DNA of 64,000 nucleotides from Bacteroidota bacterium (GTDB taxonomy: Bacteria > Bacteroidota > Bacteroidia > J057 > JADKCL01). Below are positions 46,975 to 55,750 of the stretch, piece by piece. Position 1 is the stretch's first letter. Each line of letters begins with the position of its first letter. The DNA is taken from the NCBI GenBank assembly GCA_016718825.1, contig JADKCL010000014.1:1-64000 (forward strand), written 5' to 3'. The position numbers and the translations under genes were made by a program. The notes under the pieces are model-generated. The model did not search any database, was not told the DNA's origin, and saw only the letters and a list, made by a program, of their open reading frames with translations.

Positions 46975-48087
46975 TCAGGGCTTTTCGGTCAAATCCTGCT
47001 TGTTGCCCACGATTTCCAAACCTGCAGCCTTGCCCGTGCCTTCGAAAATCAATTCCCCTTTTTTGCCCAGCACCTTCAGGTGAATTTCTGCATTGACGCT
47101 TTCCGAGATTCTGCGCTCCATTTGTCCGGCTTGGGGTGCCTTCAATTCGCCGCTGGATTCCCGATGTGCCTCGACTTCAATGGTAAAGCTATTTTCCCGA
47201 ATCCGAAAGCTGACTTCGTTTTCGGCAAGGGTCAAATCCTGCAATTTGGCATGCGTATATGTGGCAAACCGGTACAATTCGCCATCCATCCAAAAGAAAC
47301 CGAGAAAGCCTCTGAAAAACTTGCCCATGTAGGGAATCGTCGCAATCGAGCACATGAAAGAGACCGAATCACGCTCAAAACTGTTGCTTTGCATCCATAC
47401 ATAACTCCTTGGAAACGAACTTCCCCAGTCCTTTTCAATGTATCCATGCCCGTCGTGGAGCGTGATGGTTTTGCCTTGATGACTCAAAAAGCCATCGACG
47501 GCATGGTGCAAACTCACCAAACCATGGCAAGTTTCCATTCCCGGCACAAAACGATACCAACCCATGATGCCCGGGGAAAATGCCTTCACCGGCCATCCAT
47601 TCAGTTTCCGAAAGCGCAAATCAGCCTGCAAACGGTCATTTCCCTCGCCAACATCGACATGAAGACTGTCTTGCGAAAAGTAGTTGCCTCCAATGCGCAC
47701 TTCAAACTCGCGCTGCGAATAGGAAAATGCGCTCACAGGAAATTCAAACCAATGCGTTTCGGCCGTTTGACCATCAATGTATTGAATGAAAGCATGCGCA
47801 TCTTTCCCATCCTGCCCCAAAGCAATTCCCGGAATCAAGGCAAAACTCTGCAAGCCATCGGCCGAGACAGACTTGAAATACCAACCTTCGTAATAACCTT
47901 CCTTGCGGTGCCCACCCTGAAACATCGCTGGTTTCCAAGTCTTTGCAAGGCGATATCCCGAACGACGGCCACCTTCAGTCACCTTCGGTTTTTCCGATTG
48001 CGCTTCCGCTTCCACACCGAAAAGGATGCAGAACAGGAAAAGAAACCACGAAGCGTTCCTTCGGAAAAACCGTTGGATCATGTGCAT
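46975..48087 (-). CDS. Tocopherol cyclase-like secreted protein
   Basis: About 370 residues. A signal peptide (RFFRRNASWFLFLFCILFGVEAEAQ region) precedes a domain matching the tocopherol cyclase family: KPAMFQGGHRKEGYYEGWYF, ALIPGIALG, HAFIQYIDGQ, HGYIEKDWGSSFPRSYVW. Plant and cyanobacterial members close the chromanol ring of vitamin E; bacterial secreted members such as this have unproven activity. Its 3' end is 9 bases from the convergent unknown secreted gene. I chose ATG 48087; longer in-frame starts would overlap the divergent gene. Confidence 0.82.
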   Translation of the reverse strand: MHMIQRFFRRNASWFLFLFCILFGVEAEAQSEKPKVTEGGRRSGYRLAKTWKPAMFQGGHRKEGYYEGWYFKSVSADGLQSFALIPGIALGQDGKDAHAFIQYIDGQTAETHWFEFPVSAFSYSQREFEVRIGGNYFSQDSLHVDVGEGNDRLQADLRFRKLNGWPVKAFSPGIMGWYRFVPGMETCHGLVSLHHAVDGFLSHQGKTITLHDGHGYIEKDWGSSFPRSYVWMQSNSFERDSVSFMCSIATIPYMGKFFRGFLGFFWMDGELYRFATYTHAKLQDLTLAENEVSFRIRENSFTIEVEAHRESSGELKAPQAGQMERRISESVNAEIHLKVLGKKGELIFEGTGKAAGLEIVGNKQDLTEKP

Positions 48088-48172
48088 CAAATTGAGTTTA
48101 ACGTTGCAACGTATCATGGACAACTTCATTCCATGGCGAATGTTCATCCAACCTGCATTCACCAACAATTGC

Positions 48173-48721
48173 ATGAAAGCCGTAACTTGCAGCATGAGGA
48201 ATTCGCTTGCGCTTGCCATCGCGGGATTCGTTGTGCTGCTTTGTCTTGCTGCTCCGGCGGCAAAGGCCCAATTGTCTCCCTTTTCCTTGGGTCTGCAGGC
48301 TGGCGTGAGCTATTCGGGATGGAATCTCGCCTTGGTCGGACAATGCCATTTGCGGGATTTTTCGGCGTATTTGGGACCTTCGATGTCCTTGAACCGCGGC
48401 CTGCCCGGAAAGGGACCGATCGGCATCAACACGGGGCTGAACTATCACCTCCCTTCGAAATTGGATTGGTTGAATTCGCTGGTGAATCTGGACTATCAGC
48501 TGCATTTTTTCAACGCTGCCGGTCAAAAATCCACTGTCATCCACGAATTTCACCTCGCCTACGGCCTCGAATTCCATGTCACCGAATCGTTCAGCATCGT
48601 GCAGACCTTGGGTTACGGCGGATATATTGAGTCCAATCCTGCGACGACCTTGGGCGGTGAACGACGCAATTTCAGCGGCTACGGCGGATTGGTTCGGTTA
48701 AAAGCAGGATACCATTTTTAG
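48173..48721 (+). CDS. Outer-membrane beta-barrel-like protein
   Basis: About 182 residues with a signal peptide (VVLLCLAAPAAKAQ) and a series of short amphipathic strands ending in RLKAGYHF, a terminal aromatic residue typical of outer-membrane barrels. Resembles small Bacteroidota barrel proteins of unknown function. ATG 48173 and ATG 48194 both leave an intact signal peptide. Divergent from the tocopherol cyclase-like gene by about 85 bases, so they may share a regulatory region. Confidence 0.75.
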   Translation: MKAVTCSMRNSLALAIAGFVVLLCLAAPAAKAQLSPFSLGLQAGVSYSGWNLALVGQCHLRDFSAYLGPSMSLNRGLPGKGPIGINTGLNYHLPSKLDWLNSLVNLDYQLHFFNAAGQKSTVIHEFHLAYGLEFHVTESFSIVQTLGYGGYIESNPATTLGGERRNFSGYGGLVRLKAGYHF

Positions 48722-48723
48722 CC

Positions 48724-49590
48724 ATGCAACTGCGAATCACATATTTCCTCCTGATGGCGACGGTAGTTTTGCTTCAAAGCTGCAAGCCGACCGAGATCGT
48801 CTCCGCGCACAACTTGCTGGATGGCAAGATTTTGGCTGTGGGGCATGGCTGCTACGGATTTTCCACCTACCGGAATACGATTCCTCCCAATACGACGGCT
48901 GCCGCTGAGCGGGCGTTGGCAATGGGAGCCGATGGGCTGGAGTTGGATGTACAGATGACCGCCGACGGTCAATTGGCAGTGTTTCACGATGGCTTGTTGG
49001 ACCGCGCGACCGGCTGTGCCGGTTGCATAGGCGACCTGACATGGGCCGAAGTAAAAGATTGCGCCTACCAAACGCGCAATGGCGCGTTGGATGGCAATTT
49101 CCCCGTGATTTTGCTGGATACGATGCTCGCCGTGATCGCCCGTTCGGGGCAGCAACCTTACGTCTTCCTCAATACGAAACACGATTCTCCCTGCGATCCG
49201 GGCGACAATGGGACCGCCTACGAGGCATTTGCAGAGCGCATTGTGGGGGCTATGCGGCGACACGACGCTGGACCCAATGTGATCGTCGAGTCCATGAACG
49301 AACATTTCCTGCAATTGGTGGGCGCAGCGGACCCATCCGTGAAGCTGCTGTTTGACGACGAGGATTTTACGCGAGGAATGAACGTCGTTCGCACCAATCA
49401 TTTTCTGGGTCTCTGCATCAGCAATGGTATCGTTTCCGCCGAACAGGTAGAAGCTGCCCACGCGGAAGGTTACTGGCTGGGAATCTGGGGTGTACGCGTA
49501 CATGGAGATACGCGCAAGGCCGTCGAAAAAGGGCCGGAACTGATCATGACCGATGACCTCCTGATGTTACGCGCAGCATTGAAACGTTGA
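48724..49590 (+). CDS. Glycerophosphodiester phosphodiesterase lipoprotein
   Basis: 288 residues. Lipobox LLQSC gives an envelope location. GDPD motifs: VGHGCYG in place of the usual HRG, then NTIPPNTTAAAERAL, ADGLELDVQMTADGQLAVFHDGLLDRAT and a C-terminal GIWGV. It hydrolyses glycerophosphodiesters to glycerol-3-phosphate and an alcohol. Arg of the HR(G/A) motif is replaced by Gly, so activity or specificity may differ. It begins 2 bases after the barrel gene. Confidence 0.86.
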   Translation: MQLRITYFLLMATVVLLQSCKPTEIVSAHNLLDGKILAVGHGCYGFSTYRNTIPPNTTAAAERALAMGADGLELDVQMTADGQLAVFHDGLLDRATGCAGCIGDLTWAEVKDCAYQTRNGALDGNFPVILLDTMLAVIARSGQQPYVFLNTKHDSPCDPGDNGTAYEAFAERIVGAMRRHDAGPNVIVESMNEHFLQLVGAADPSVKLLFDDEDFTRGMNVVRTNHFLGLCISNGIVSAEQVEAAHAEGYWLGIWGVRVHGDTRKAVEKGPELIMTDDLLMLRAALKR

Positions 49591-49591
49591 T

Positions 49592-50164
49592 ATGGGAAGA
49601 TTCGCAGCATACCTCGCGTTGGCCATTGGAGGCATCGCCTTTTGGGTGATCGAGCTCATTCTTAACTATAAGGATTACGCCAACAACAATCCTTTTGGCT
49701 TGGAAGAGGAATACCAACGCGCCTACATTATCGACAAAACCGAGCTTGTTTTCGCGGAATTGCTGTTTCCCTTCGGCATGGCATTGGCATTTTTGCTGAT
49801 ATTGATTTTTAAACTCACCGTGCGCCCGGTGCGCGTGGCAATCGGCTTCATGCTGTTTCTGGGGATGGAATTTTGGATGTGGCGGACCTATGTTTTCAAG
49901 GGCAGGGTGGCCTTGCTGTATCTCCGCAGCCAAGAAAATGACCCGACCATCGTATTGCCCGATAATTTTAAGGAATATATGATCGGTTTTGCCGTGGCTT
50001 TTGCCATCGTCTTGCTGCTCAAGGAATTTGCGACCGGTACCGACCCGGATATTTTGGACGAGAAGTTAAAACGTTCCTTGCGGAAGAATGAGAAATTGAG
50101 GGAGCGGAATGAGAAACCCGCAGGGTTCAGCGAAGCTAAACTGGAAATGAGGAATGAGGAATGA
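49592..50164 (+). CDS. Uncharacterised four-helix membrane protein
   Basis: 190 residues with hydrophobic helices at about 5-25, 50-73, 81-100 and 131-147, then a charged C-terminal tail. It follows the GDPD gene at a 1-base gap and is probably in the same operon. The tail (about residues 165-190) is encoded by GAATGAG/GGAATGA heptamer-like DNA, which also provides the TGA stop. No family recognised. Confidence 0.7.
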   Translation: MGRFAAYLALAIGGIAFWVIELILNYKDYANNNPFGLEEEYQRAYIIDKTELVFAELLFPFGMALAFLLILIFKLTVRPVRVAIGFMLFLGMEFWMWRTYVFKGRVALLYLRSQENDPTIVLPDNFKEYMIGFAVAFAIVLLLKEFATGTDPDILDEKLKRSLRKNEKLRERNEKPAGFSEAKLEMRNEE

Positions 50165-50316
50165 GCCTGCGGATCCACTAGAAACAAACATTCAAACTAC
50201 TGACGTTCAATATTATCAATTTTGAAATCTTGGAATTGTTTCCAATTGGAGGCTGGATTCCTTCTGGCAGTATTCGCCTTCATTTTTAAATTGTTTGTTC
50301 GGTTGGCTGAGATTTT

Positions 50317-52305
50317 TCACTCCATCCCTATTCGGTTTTGCTTGTTGTTTTTCCGAATGTAGCTACAAACCTGATAGATCGCCTTCAAGGAATTGTGCAA
50401 ATTCTGACCCTCAGGATTGGTTTTCAGTGTTTCGTCAGGCTCCCATTTCCCATTCTGGAAGGAATAACAATTGAGCAGGTTTTCCAATGATGAACTGACG
50501 TAACGGTTCTTTTGACTCAGGGCAAGGATTCCCATCATATTTGTTAGGCCAAAGGGCTCATTTTGCTTTGAAAACAACGAAACGCCAACGCCGGCATAAT
50601 GGGTTTTGAGTTGCAGCAATTCGATCAGGGTGGGGAGAATCGAAATGTGGCTTCCGACGCGGTCATCGACACCCGGTTCCACGCCCGGCCCAATCAGGAT
50701 CAGCGGCACGTGAAAATTTTGCACATCCCCGCGGTCGGGGTCGTCTTCGAAATAGAAACAATGATCGCCGGTGATTGCAAAAATCGTGTTAGCGGCCCAT
50801 TCGGATTTGCGCACACGGCTAAAGTACTGACCGAGCGCCCAGTCGGTGTACATCACAGTCTTGTTCATGGGGCTTTGATTGCCATGCGCGATTTCCATGG
50901 GACAATCCGCCGGGAGGTCAAAGGGATGGTGGTTGGTGATCGAAAACCAAGTATTGAGAAAAGGCTTCTGAAAGCCGTCTTGCAGTTGACTCAACCATTG
51001 CAAGACGCCATTGTCATGTAGCCCCCAATTGCTCGCAATGGTTGGATCTCCAGGATAATCATCACGACCGAAATAATGTTCAAATCCACAAACCTTTGAA
51101 AATGAATCGAATCCCATCGTCCCGTTGGGGCCGCCGCAAACAAAACTCGTATGATAGCCCCGTTGCAAAAGCATGTTGCCGATGCCCCAATGTTGATTGG
51201 TTTCAAAGCTTGAGCCGATCATCGGGCGCTCAAACAAGTCCGGGGTCGAATTGAAAATGGCAGGAAGGCTCTGCACGCTGCGGGCGCCATTGGAATAGAA
51301 ATTGGTGTACAATCGGCCGTGCTTGGCCAATGTGTCGAGATTCGGCGTCAGGCTTTCGGTCAGCGGCAAGCCTTTGATACAACCCAATTTCGCCGAATTC
51401 AAGCTTTCCACGATCAGCAACACGACGTTGTATTTGCGCTCAGGTCCCGGAAAATTCGTCCAACGCTGCAAGGGATATTCCTCCGACTCGAAGGGCCCAT
51501 CAAAGTCGTTGCGGATCAATTGACGGCTCAAGGCAACCGCCTCTGCCATCGGCATGAGTTCGACATCGGGTTCGTTGCCGATTTCCAAGCTTTGCGCGAC
51601 GGTATAGGCGCTGTTGAGCGAAACATTGCCGAGGAAAAGGCTCCCGGTGACAAAGGCGTTTGCAGGCCGCATCGGCCGGGTCTGGAATCCGCCACGGAAG
51701 GCCAAAAAGAGCAGTCCGGCCATGACAATCGGCACCGACCACGCCGCGAATTTGCCTCCCAACGTGCCCATCTGCGGCATTTTTTGCGATTGGATTCCGC
51801 GGTTGAGCCACCAAAACTGAAGGCCCACCAACGAAATCACGATCAACATCAGCCACCAATAAGGCAGCAATTCTACCAAACCGAAGTTGGTCAGATCCTT
51901 GCCGCCGGTAAACAATTCATGGCTCAGGCGCTTGCCGGCAAATCCGAAGTAAACCACGTCGATTCCATTCAGCAAAAGCACCGGAAGATTCATCAACACA
52001 AAGAGGAAATTCAGCAGTTTGCGCCCGCGCAAAATTCCCCGCCAAGGCAGGAGCATCAAGAGCAATAGAATCCCATTAAAAATCGAAAAGGTGGCCAAAT
52101 CAAACCGAATGCCTACGAATATGGCCTTTGGGACATCAGAAATTTCATACGACCATCCACTGCCGGCATTGTAGAAAAAAAACACCATTCGCAGGAGCAA
52201 ATTGCACAGCAGCACCATGCCCAACACCCGCAAAATGATGCGCAGCTGATACCTCAGCATTGCCCATTTTCCAGCAGATTGAACATTTTCCGCTTCAGTC
52301 GCCAT
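50317..52305 (-). CDS. LTA synthase-family sulfatase-like membrane enzyme (copy 1)
   Basis: About 662 residues: five transmembrane helices in the first 230 residues, then an extracytoplasmic alkaline phosphatase-fold domain. Motifs: VVLLIVESLNS (metal-binding Glu), SNGARSVQSLPA with a Ser or Thr nucleophile candidate, FSITNHHPFDLP, and ITGDHCFYF for Asp/His metal ligands. The family includes lipoteichoic acid synthase and phosphoglycerol or phosphoethanolamine transferases; in a Gram-negative a phosphoglycerol or similar group transfer to envelope glycans is more likely. A second copy lies at 53560-55578, with a diacylglycerol kinase gene between. Confidence 0.9.
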   Translation of the reverse strand: MATEAENVQSAGKWAMLRYQLRIILRVLGMVLLCNLLLRMVFFFYNAGSGWSYEISDVPKAIFVGIRFDLATFSIFNGILLLLMLLPWRGILRGRKLLNFLFVLMNLPVLLLNGIDVVYFGFAGKRLSHELFTGGKDLTNFGLVELLPYWWLMLIVISLVGLQFWWLNRGIQSQKMPQMGTLGGKFAAWSVPIVMAGLLFLAFRGGFQTRPMRPANAFVTGSLFLGNVSLNSAYTVAQSLEIGNEPDVELMPMAEAVALSRQLIRNDFDGPFESEEYPLQRWTNFPGPERKYNVVLLIVESLNSAKLGCIKGLPLTESLTPNLDTLAKHGRLYTNFYSNGARSVQSLPAIFNSTPDLFERPMIGSSFETNQHWGIGNMLLQRGYHTSFVCGGPNGTMGFDSFSKVCGFEHYFGRDDYPGDPTIASNWGLHDNGVLQWLSQLQDGFQKPFLNTWFSITNHHPFDLPADCPMEIAHGNQSPMNKTVMYTDWALGQYFSRVRKSEWAANTIFAITGDHCFYFEDDPDRGDVQNFHVPLILIGPGVEPGVDDRVGSHISILPTLIELLQLKTHYAGVGVSLFSKQNEPFGLTNMMGILALSQKNRYVSSSLENLLNCYSFQNGKWEPDETLKTNPEGQNLHNSLKAIYQVCSYIRKNNKQNRIGME

Positions 52306-52426
52306 GTTTTTCAACCATCATCGTGTGTAAAGTTAGCAGTTTGAAAGTAGCAGTCGGCAGATTCCGGGTTCAATTAAACTTACAAATTGCTTGCTCGCAT
52401 TTCTCTTCCTTAAAGTGCTTCCACGT

Positions 52427-52575
52427 TCACGATTGAATTCGAAATTCCAGGCTTTTGAGCGCACGTCGCAGGAGCACTGACGTGATATACGAGGTGTTGT
52501 CGATTTTCAAGGGTCTTCGTGATGTAGTTCGCAGTTCTCCAATAGCTTCGCCATCAGCCTTGGCCGGATCTTCAT
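52427..52575 (-). CDS. Possible small ORF (about 49 residues), frameshifted
   Basis: Seventeen bases after the diacylglycerol kinase stop, an ATG opens 22 codons (MKIRPRLMAKLLENCELHHE) and stops at DP. Adding one C to the CCC run gives DPLKIDNTSYITSVLLRR and continues to a natural stop at 52427, for 49 residues. The same one-base repair works at six longer genes in this window, which is the only reason to list it. No family known. Confidence 0.25.
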
Positions 52576-52591
52576 GATACAATCCTCATCC

Positions 52592-53494
52592 TCAGACCAA
52601 TTCCGTTCGGTTTGGGACCAACAATTTCATGCTTTTTTCGCGGACGAGTGCCTCGATATGCTTTCCCAATTTGACTGCTTCGCCATCGACATGGGCGTTG
52701 CCTGCAAGCCGGCGCGTAATTTCAAACTTCTTGCCACGCACCATTTTGATGTTGGGATGCCGGTACAGTTTCCCGAGAAACAGCAATTTGATCAACCTCG
52801 GAACCTTGATCAGGGAGGCCCTTTCGAAGACGATCGCTTCCAAATAACCGTCAGAAATCGTCGAAAGCGGGGCAATTTTCGCGCCGGCACCCCATTGCGA
52901 ACCATTGGTGATATCGATAAACATCAAATCATCAAAGATGTATTCGCGTTTGTCGTCCACCACAAGCTTGGCGCTGAAACTCTTAAACGTGAAAAAAGCC
53001 CGGCTCGCCAGGCGAACATAGTTATGAATGCCGCGGGTTTTGCTCGCTTTGAATTGGCGGGCGACCTCTGCATCGATGCCGATCCCGGCATTGTTTAAAA
53101 AGGGAATACCTCCAAAATCACCGGTGTCGATGTCCACTGCGTTGGCAGTCAACAGTTGTGCGAGCGCCGTACGAACGCGTGTACTGTAGCCAAGGTGCCG
53201 CGCAAATCCGTTGCCGGAGCCGAGCGGAATCACGCCCAATGCGATGCCGGTACCGACAAGTCGGTGGCCGATTTCATTGACCGTGCCGTCTCCGCCGGCA
53301 GCAACCACCACATCAAACTTCTCACTGACTGCCGCTGCAATCAATTCATCGATGCGGTCCAGCCGATCCCAAAGTCGAATTTCAAAATTCGCCCCCGCCT
53401 TGGAATAGGTTTCCTGTATTTTATCGATCGTTTTCTGTGGCTTTCGCCGCTTACCCTTTCCGGAGATCGGGTTGATAATGAACATCGTCTTCAT
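52592..53494 (-). CDS. Diacylglycerol kinase-family lipid kinase
   Basis: 300 residues of the DagK/YegS fold. GGDGTVNE (67-74) is the nucleotide-binding motif, GSGNGFARH (92-100) follows, and FLNNAGIGIDAEVAR and VDGEAVKLGKH are typical for the C-terminal domain. It phosphorylates diacylglycerol or a related lipid to phosphatidic acid. Placed between two LTA-synthase-like enzymes, whose relatives release diacylglycerol from phosphatidylglycerol, it may recycle that by-product; this link is inference. Confidence 0.93.
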   Translation of the reverse strand: MKTMFIINPISGKGKRRKPQKTIDKIQETYSKAGANFEIRLWDRLDRIDELIAAAVSEKFDVVVAAGGDGTVNEIGHRLVGTGIALGVIPLGSGNGFARHLGYSTRVRTALAQLLTANAVDIDTGDFGGIPFLNNAGIGIDAEVARQFKASKTRGIHNYVRLASRAFFTFKSFSAKLVVDDKREYIFDDLMFIDITNGSQWGAGAKIAPLSTISDGYLEAIVFERASLIKVPRLIKLLFLGKLYRHPNIKMVRGKKFEITRRLAGNAHVDGEAVKLGKHIEALVREKSMKLLVPNRTELV

Positions 53495-53559
53495 TCAAGA
53501 ATCCATTTCTTCCAACCAACTACAAAGGCAACGTTCCACAGTTGCCTTTTCCCAAAACA

Positions 53560-55578
53560 CTAAAATACCTGCGAAATCGGGTTCCAAGGCCGATAATGCA
53601 ACTTGTTTTTGATGCGCGTGTTATGATAAACTTGAAACAGGCACCTTAGTCTATATTCCAACTCCAATTTTTTTCGTTCAGAAACCTCGCCTTCGTACAC
53701 TTTGAGCCATCGCCGGCCTTCATTTTGGCAAACGGCATTCACCCGTTCAAAACTGCTGCTCAACGCCAAATCTCCCATTACCAAGCTTGCCACATCCATT
53801 AAATTATTGATCGCGAAGCCTTCAGGCGCATCACCCAGCAAAGATACTCCCGTACTGGCGTGCATGGTGCGCAGGCGCATGTGGGAGATCAGGGTAGGCA
53901 TTACACTGATATGCTGACCAATACGGTCATCCATTCCCGGTTCAATCTCCGGACCGATCAAAAACAGCGGAACCTGAAAATTCTCTACAAATGTTCGCCC
54001 CGGATCACTTTGTTCATGGAAGCAATGATCACCTGTGATGATAAAAATCGTGTTTTTACTCCAAGCTTGTTTCCGCACCTCCTTGAAATATGCCCCCAAC
54101 GCCTGATCGGTATAACGCACCGTGCGCTGCATTTTGCTCACCGGCATCCGCGCGATCTTGGGATCGGCATCCTTGGGCAGGTTAAATGGATGGTGGTTGC
54201 TGATGGTGAACAGCACCGACATAAACGGCTCCTTCATTTCTTGCTGTTTTCCGGCCATCCATTGCATAAACGGTCCATCTGCACAACCCCAATACCCGTC
54301 AAAGTCGCGTTCTGAATACGGGTATTCGTTCATTCCGTAATAATTTTTGATTCCCGAGGCCGCTGCGTATTTGTCAAAACCCATGGTGCCGTTGTGGGAA
54401 CCGCAAAAGAAACTGGTTTCATAGCCTCTTTCACCCAATATCACGGGTAAACCGTAGTGGGTGTTGTTGATAAAATGGGAGCCGATGGTGGGGCGTCCAA
54501 AGATATCCGGAATGCTATTGAGCAAGGCAGGAAGGGACTCGACACTGCGTGTACCATTGGCAAAATAACGGCTGTAAACCCTGGCATGCCGCGCAAGGGT
54601 ATCGAGATTGGGGGTCAGGCTTTTGCCCTCCTCCGCTCCATTCAGAATCCCGATATCACGGGCATTGAGGCTCTCGATAATGAGAAACACGACGTTGTAA
54701 TGCCGCTCGGGCTCAGAAAAATGCGTTTGACGCAGCAAAGGGTAATCCTCGCGAAGGTAGTTACCGTCCCAAGGATGCCGCAACATCTCCCGAGAAACTG
54801 CAACAGCCTCTGATTCAGGAATATTCCGCATTGCTTCCTGCTTTTGCCAATCCACCGCCGTCAAAATCGTAAATGCCGAATTCAGGCCCATGCTCCCGCT
54901 GAAAAAGCTGTCACCGACATAGGCATTGGAAATGGCCAAAGGATTGGTCTGCCATCCGCCATGCATGCCAAAATACATGCAAGTCACAAAGGTTCCTGCC
55001 CAAAGCCAACGCCGGGAAAGTGGTTTGGCTTCTTGCTGAATCGCATAACGCAAGGCGAAGAAATTCAGCACCTTGTACATCACGACGGTCATCGTGAGAA
55101 ACATCAAAAATAGCCACCAATACTCGGCAAGCATCGCAGGTTTGAAACTGCCGAAGTCGCTTTGGGTCGTAAACAATTCGTGCGTCATCCGCTTCTCTGC
55201 GAAGCTGTAATACACGACGTCAATCGCATTCACAACCAAAATCGGCATATTGGCCAATACAAGCAGAATGTTGCAGATTTTATAGGTGGACCGTCGTCGA
55301 TGAATGGCGAGTGGCAACGACAGAAATAACAGAATGATCCCGTTGAAAATCAGAATTGTAGCCAAGTCAAACCGGAATCCTACTGAATAACCGAGCATGA
55401 TGTCGGTCCAAGTCATCGCGCGCGCTTGATCGGTATTGTAGAGCAAAAATACCGTGCGCAAAATTGTGTTCATAAACAGCAACAAGATCACGACAGTCAA
55501 CGCATAGCGCACGTTTCCAGGAATTTGGAGCCGAAAACGATAGCTCGGAGTCTTTGTTTCAATGTCTTGACCCGTCAT
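53560..55578 (-). CDS. LTA synthase-family sulfatase-like membrane enzyme (copy 2)
   Basis: 672 residues, paralogous to the copy at 50317-52305 along its whole length: five membrane helices, VVFLIIESLNARDIG, FANGTRSVESLPALLNS, TISNHHPFNLP, and FIITGDHCFHEQSD. The nucleophile region has GTRSVES where copy 1 has GARSVQS, leaving a Thr or Ser candidate. Predicted to transfer a phospho-alcohol group on the outer face of the inner membrane. I chose ATG 55578 over a GTG two codons upstream. The two copies have diverged, so they probably differ in substrate or acceptor. Confidence 0.9.
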   Translation of the reverse strand: MTGQDIETKTPSYRFRLQIPGNVRYALTVVILLLFMNTILRTVFLLYNTDQARAMTWTDIMLGYSVGFRFDLATILIFNGIILLFLSLPLAIHRRRSTYKICNILLVLANMPILVVNAIDVVYYSFAEKRMTHELFTTQSDFGSFKPAMLAEYWWLFLMFLTMTVVMYKVLNFFALRYAIQQEAKPLSRRWLWAGTFVTCMYFGMHGGWQTNPLAISNAYVGDSFFSGSMGLNSAFTILTAVDWQKQEAMRNIPESEAVAVSREMLRHPWDGNYLREDYPLLRQTHFSEPERHYNVVFLIIESLNARDIGILNGAEEGKSLTPNLDTLARHARVYSRYFANGTRSVESLPALLNSIPDIFGRPTIGSHFINNTHYGLPVILGERGYETSFFCGSHNGTMGFDKYAAASGIKNYYGMNEYPYSERDFDGYWGCADGPFMQWMAGKQQEMKEPFMSVLFTISNHHPFNLPKDADPKIARMPVSKMQRTVRYTDQALGAYFKEVRKQAWSKNTIFIITGDHCFHEQSDPGRTFVENFQVPLFLIGPEIEPGMDDRIGQHISVMPTLISHMRLRTMHASTGVSLLGDAPEGFAINNLMDVASLVMGDLALSSSFERVNAVCQNEGRRWLKVYEGEVSERKKLELEYRLRCLFQVYHNTRIKNKLHYRPWNPISQVF

Positions 55579-55750
55579 GGACACAACTTAATCACGTGTC
55601 AAATTAAGTTTTTTTTCCCATTCGAATGCGCTTTTCTGATTGCCTTGATCTCCAGGCCTGTGGATAAAATATCCCGTTGGTCAAGAAAACCAGCTGCCTT
55701 GTCCAAAAGCCACGTTGCGCATTACTCGGGAAAGCCCGTCACGACCACAG

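Noticed and set aside
47080..48630. Long plus-strand frame over the tocopherol cyclase-like gene
   Set aside because: The minus-strand protein has signal peptide and family motifs; the plus frame has neither and overlaps another real gene.
50165..50180. Vector-like polylinker string GGATCCACTAG
   Set aside because: Only 11 bases match a common cloning site; the flanks are ordinary genomic sequence, so chance is sufficient.
52574..53098. Plus-strand frame over the diacylglycerol kinase
   Set aside because: GGDGTVNE and other kinase motifs lie on the minus strand; the plus frame is a shadow.
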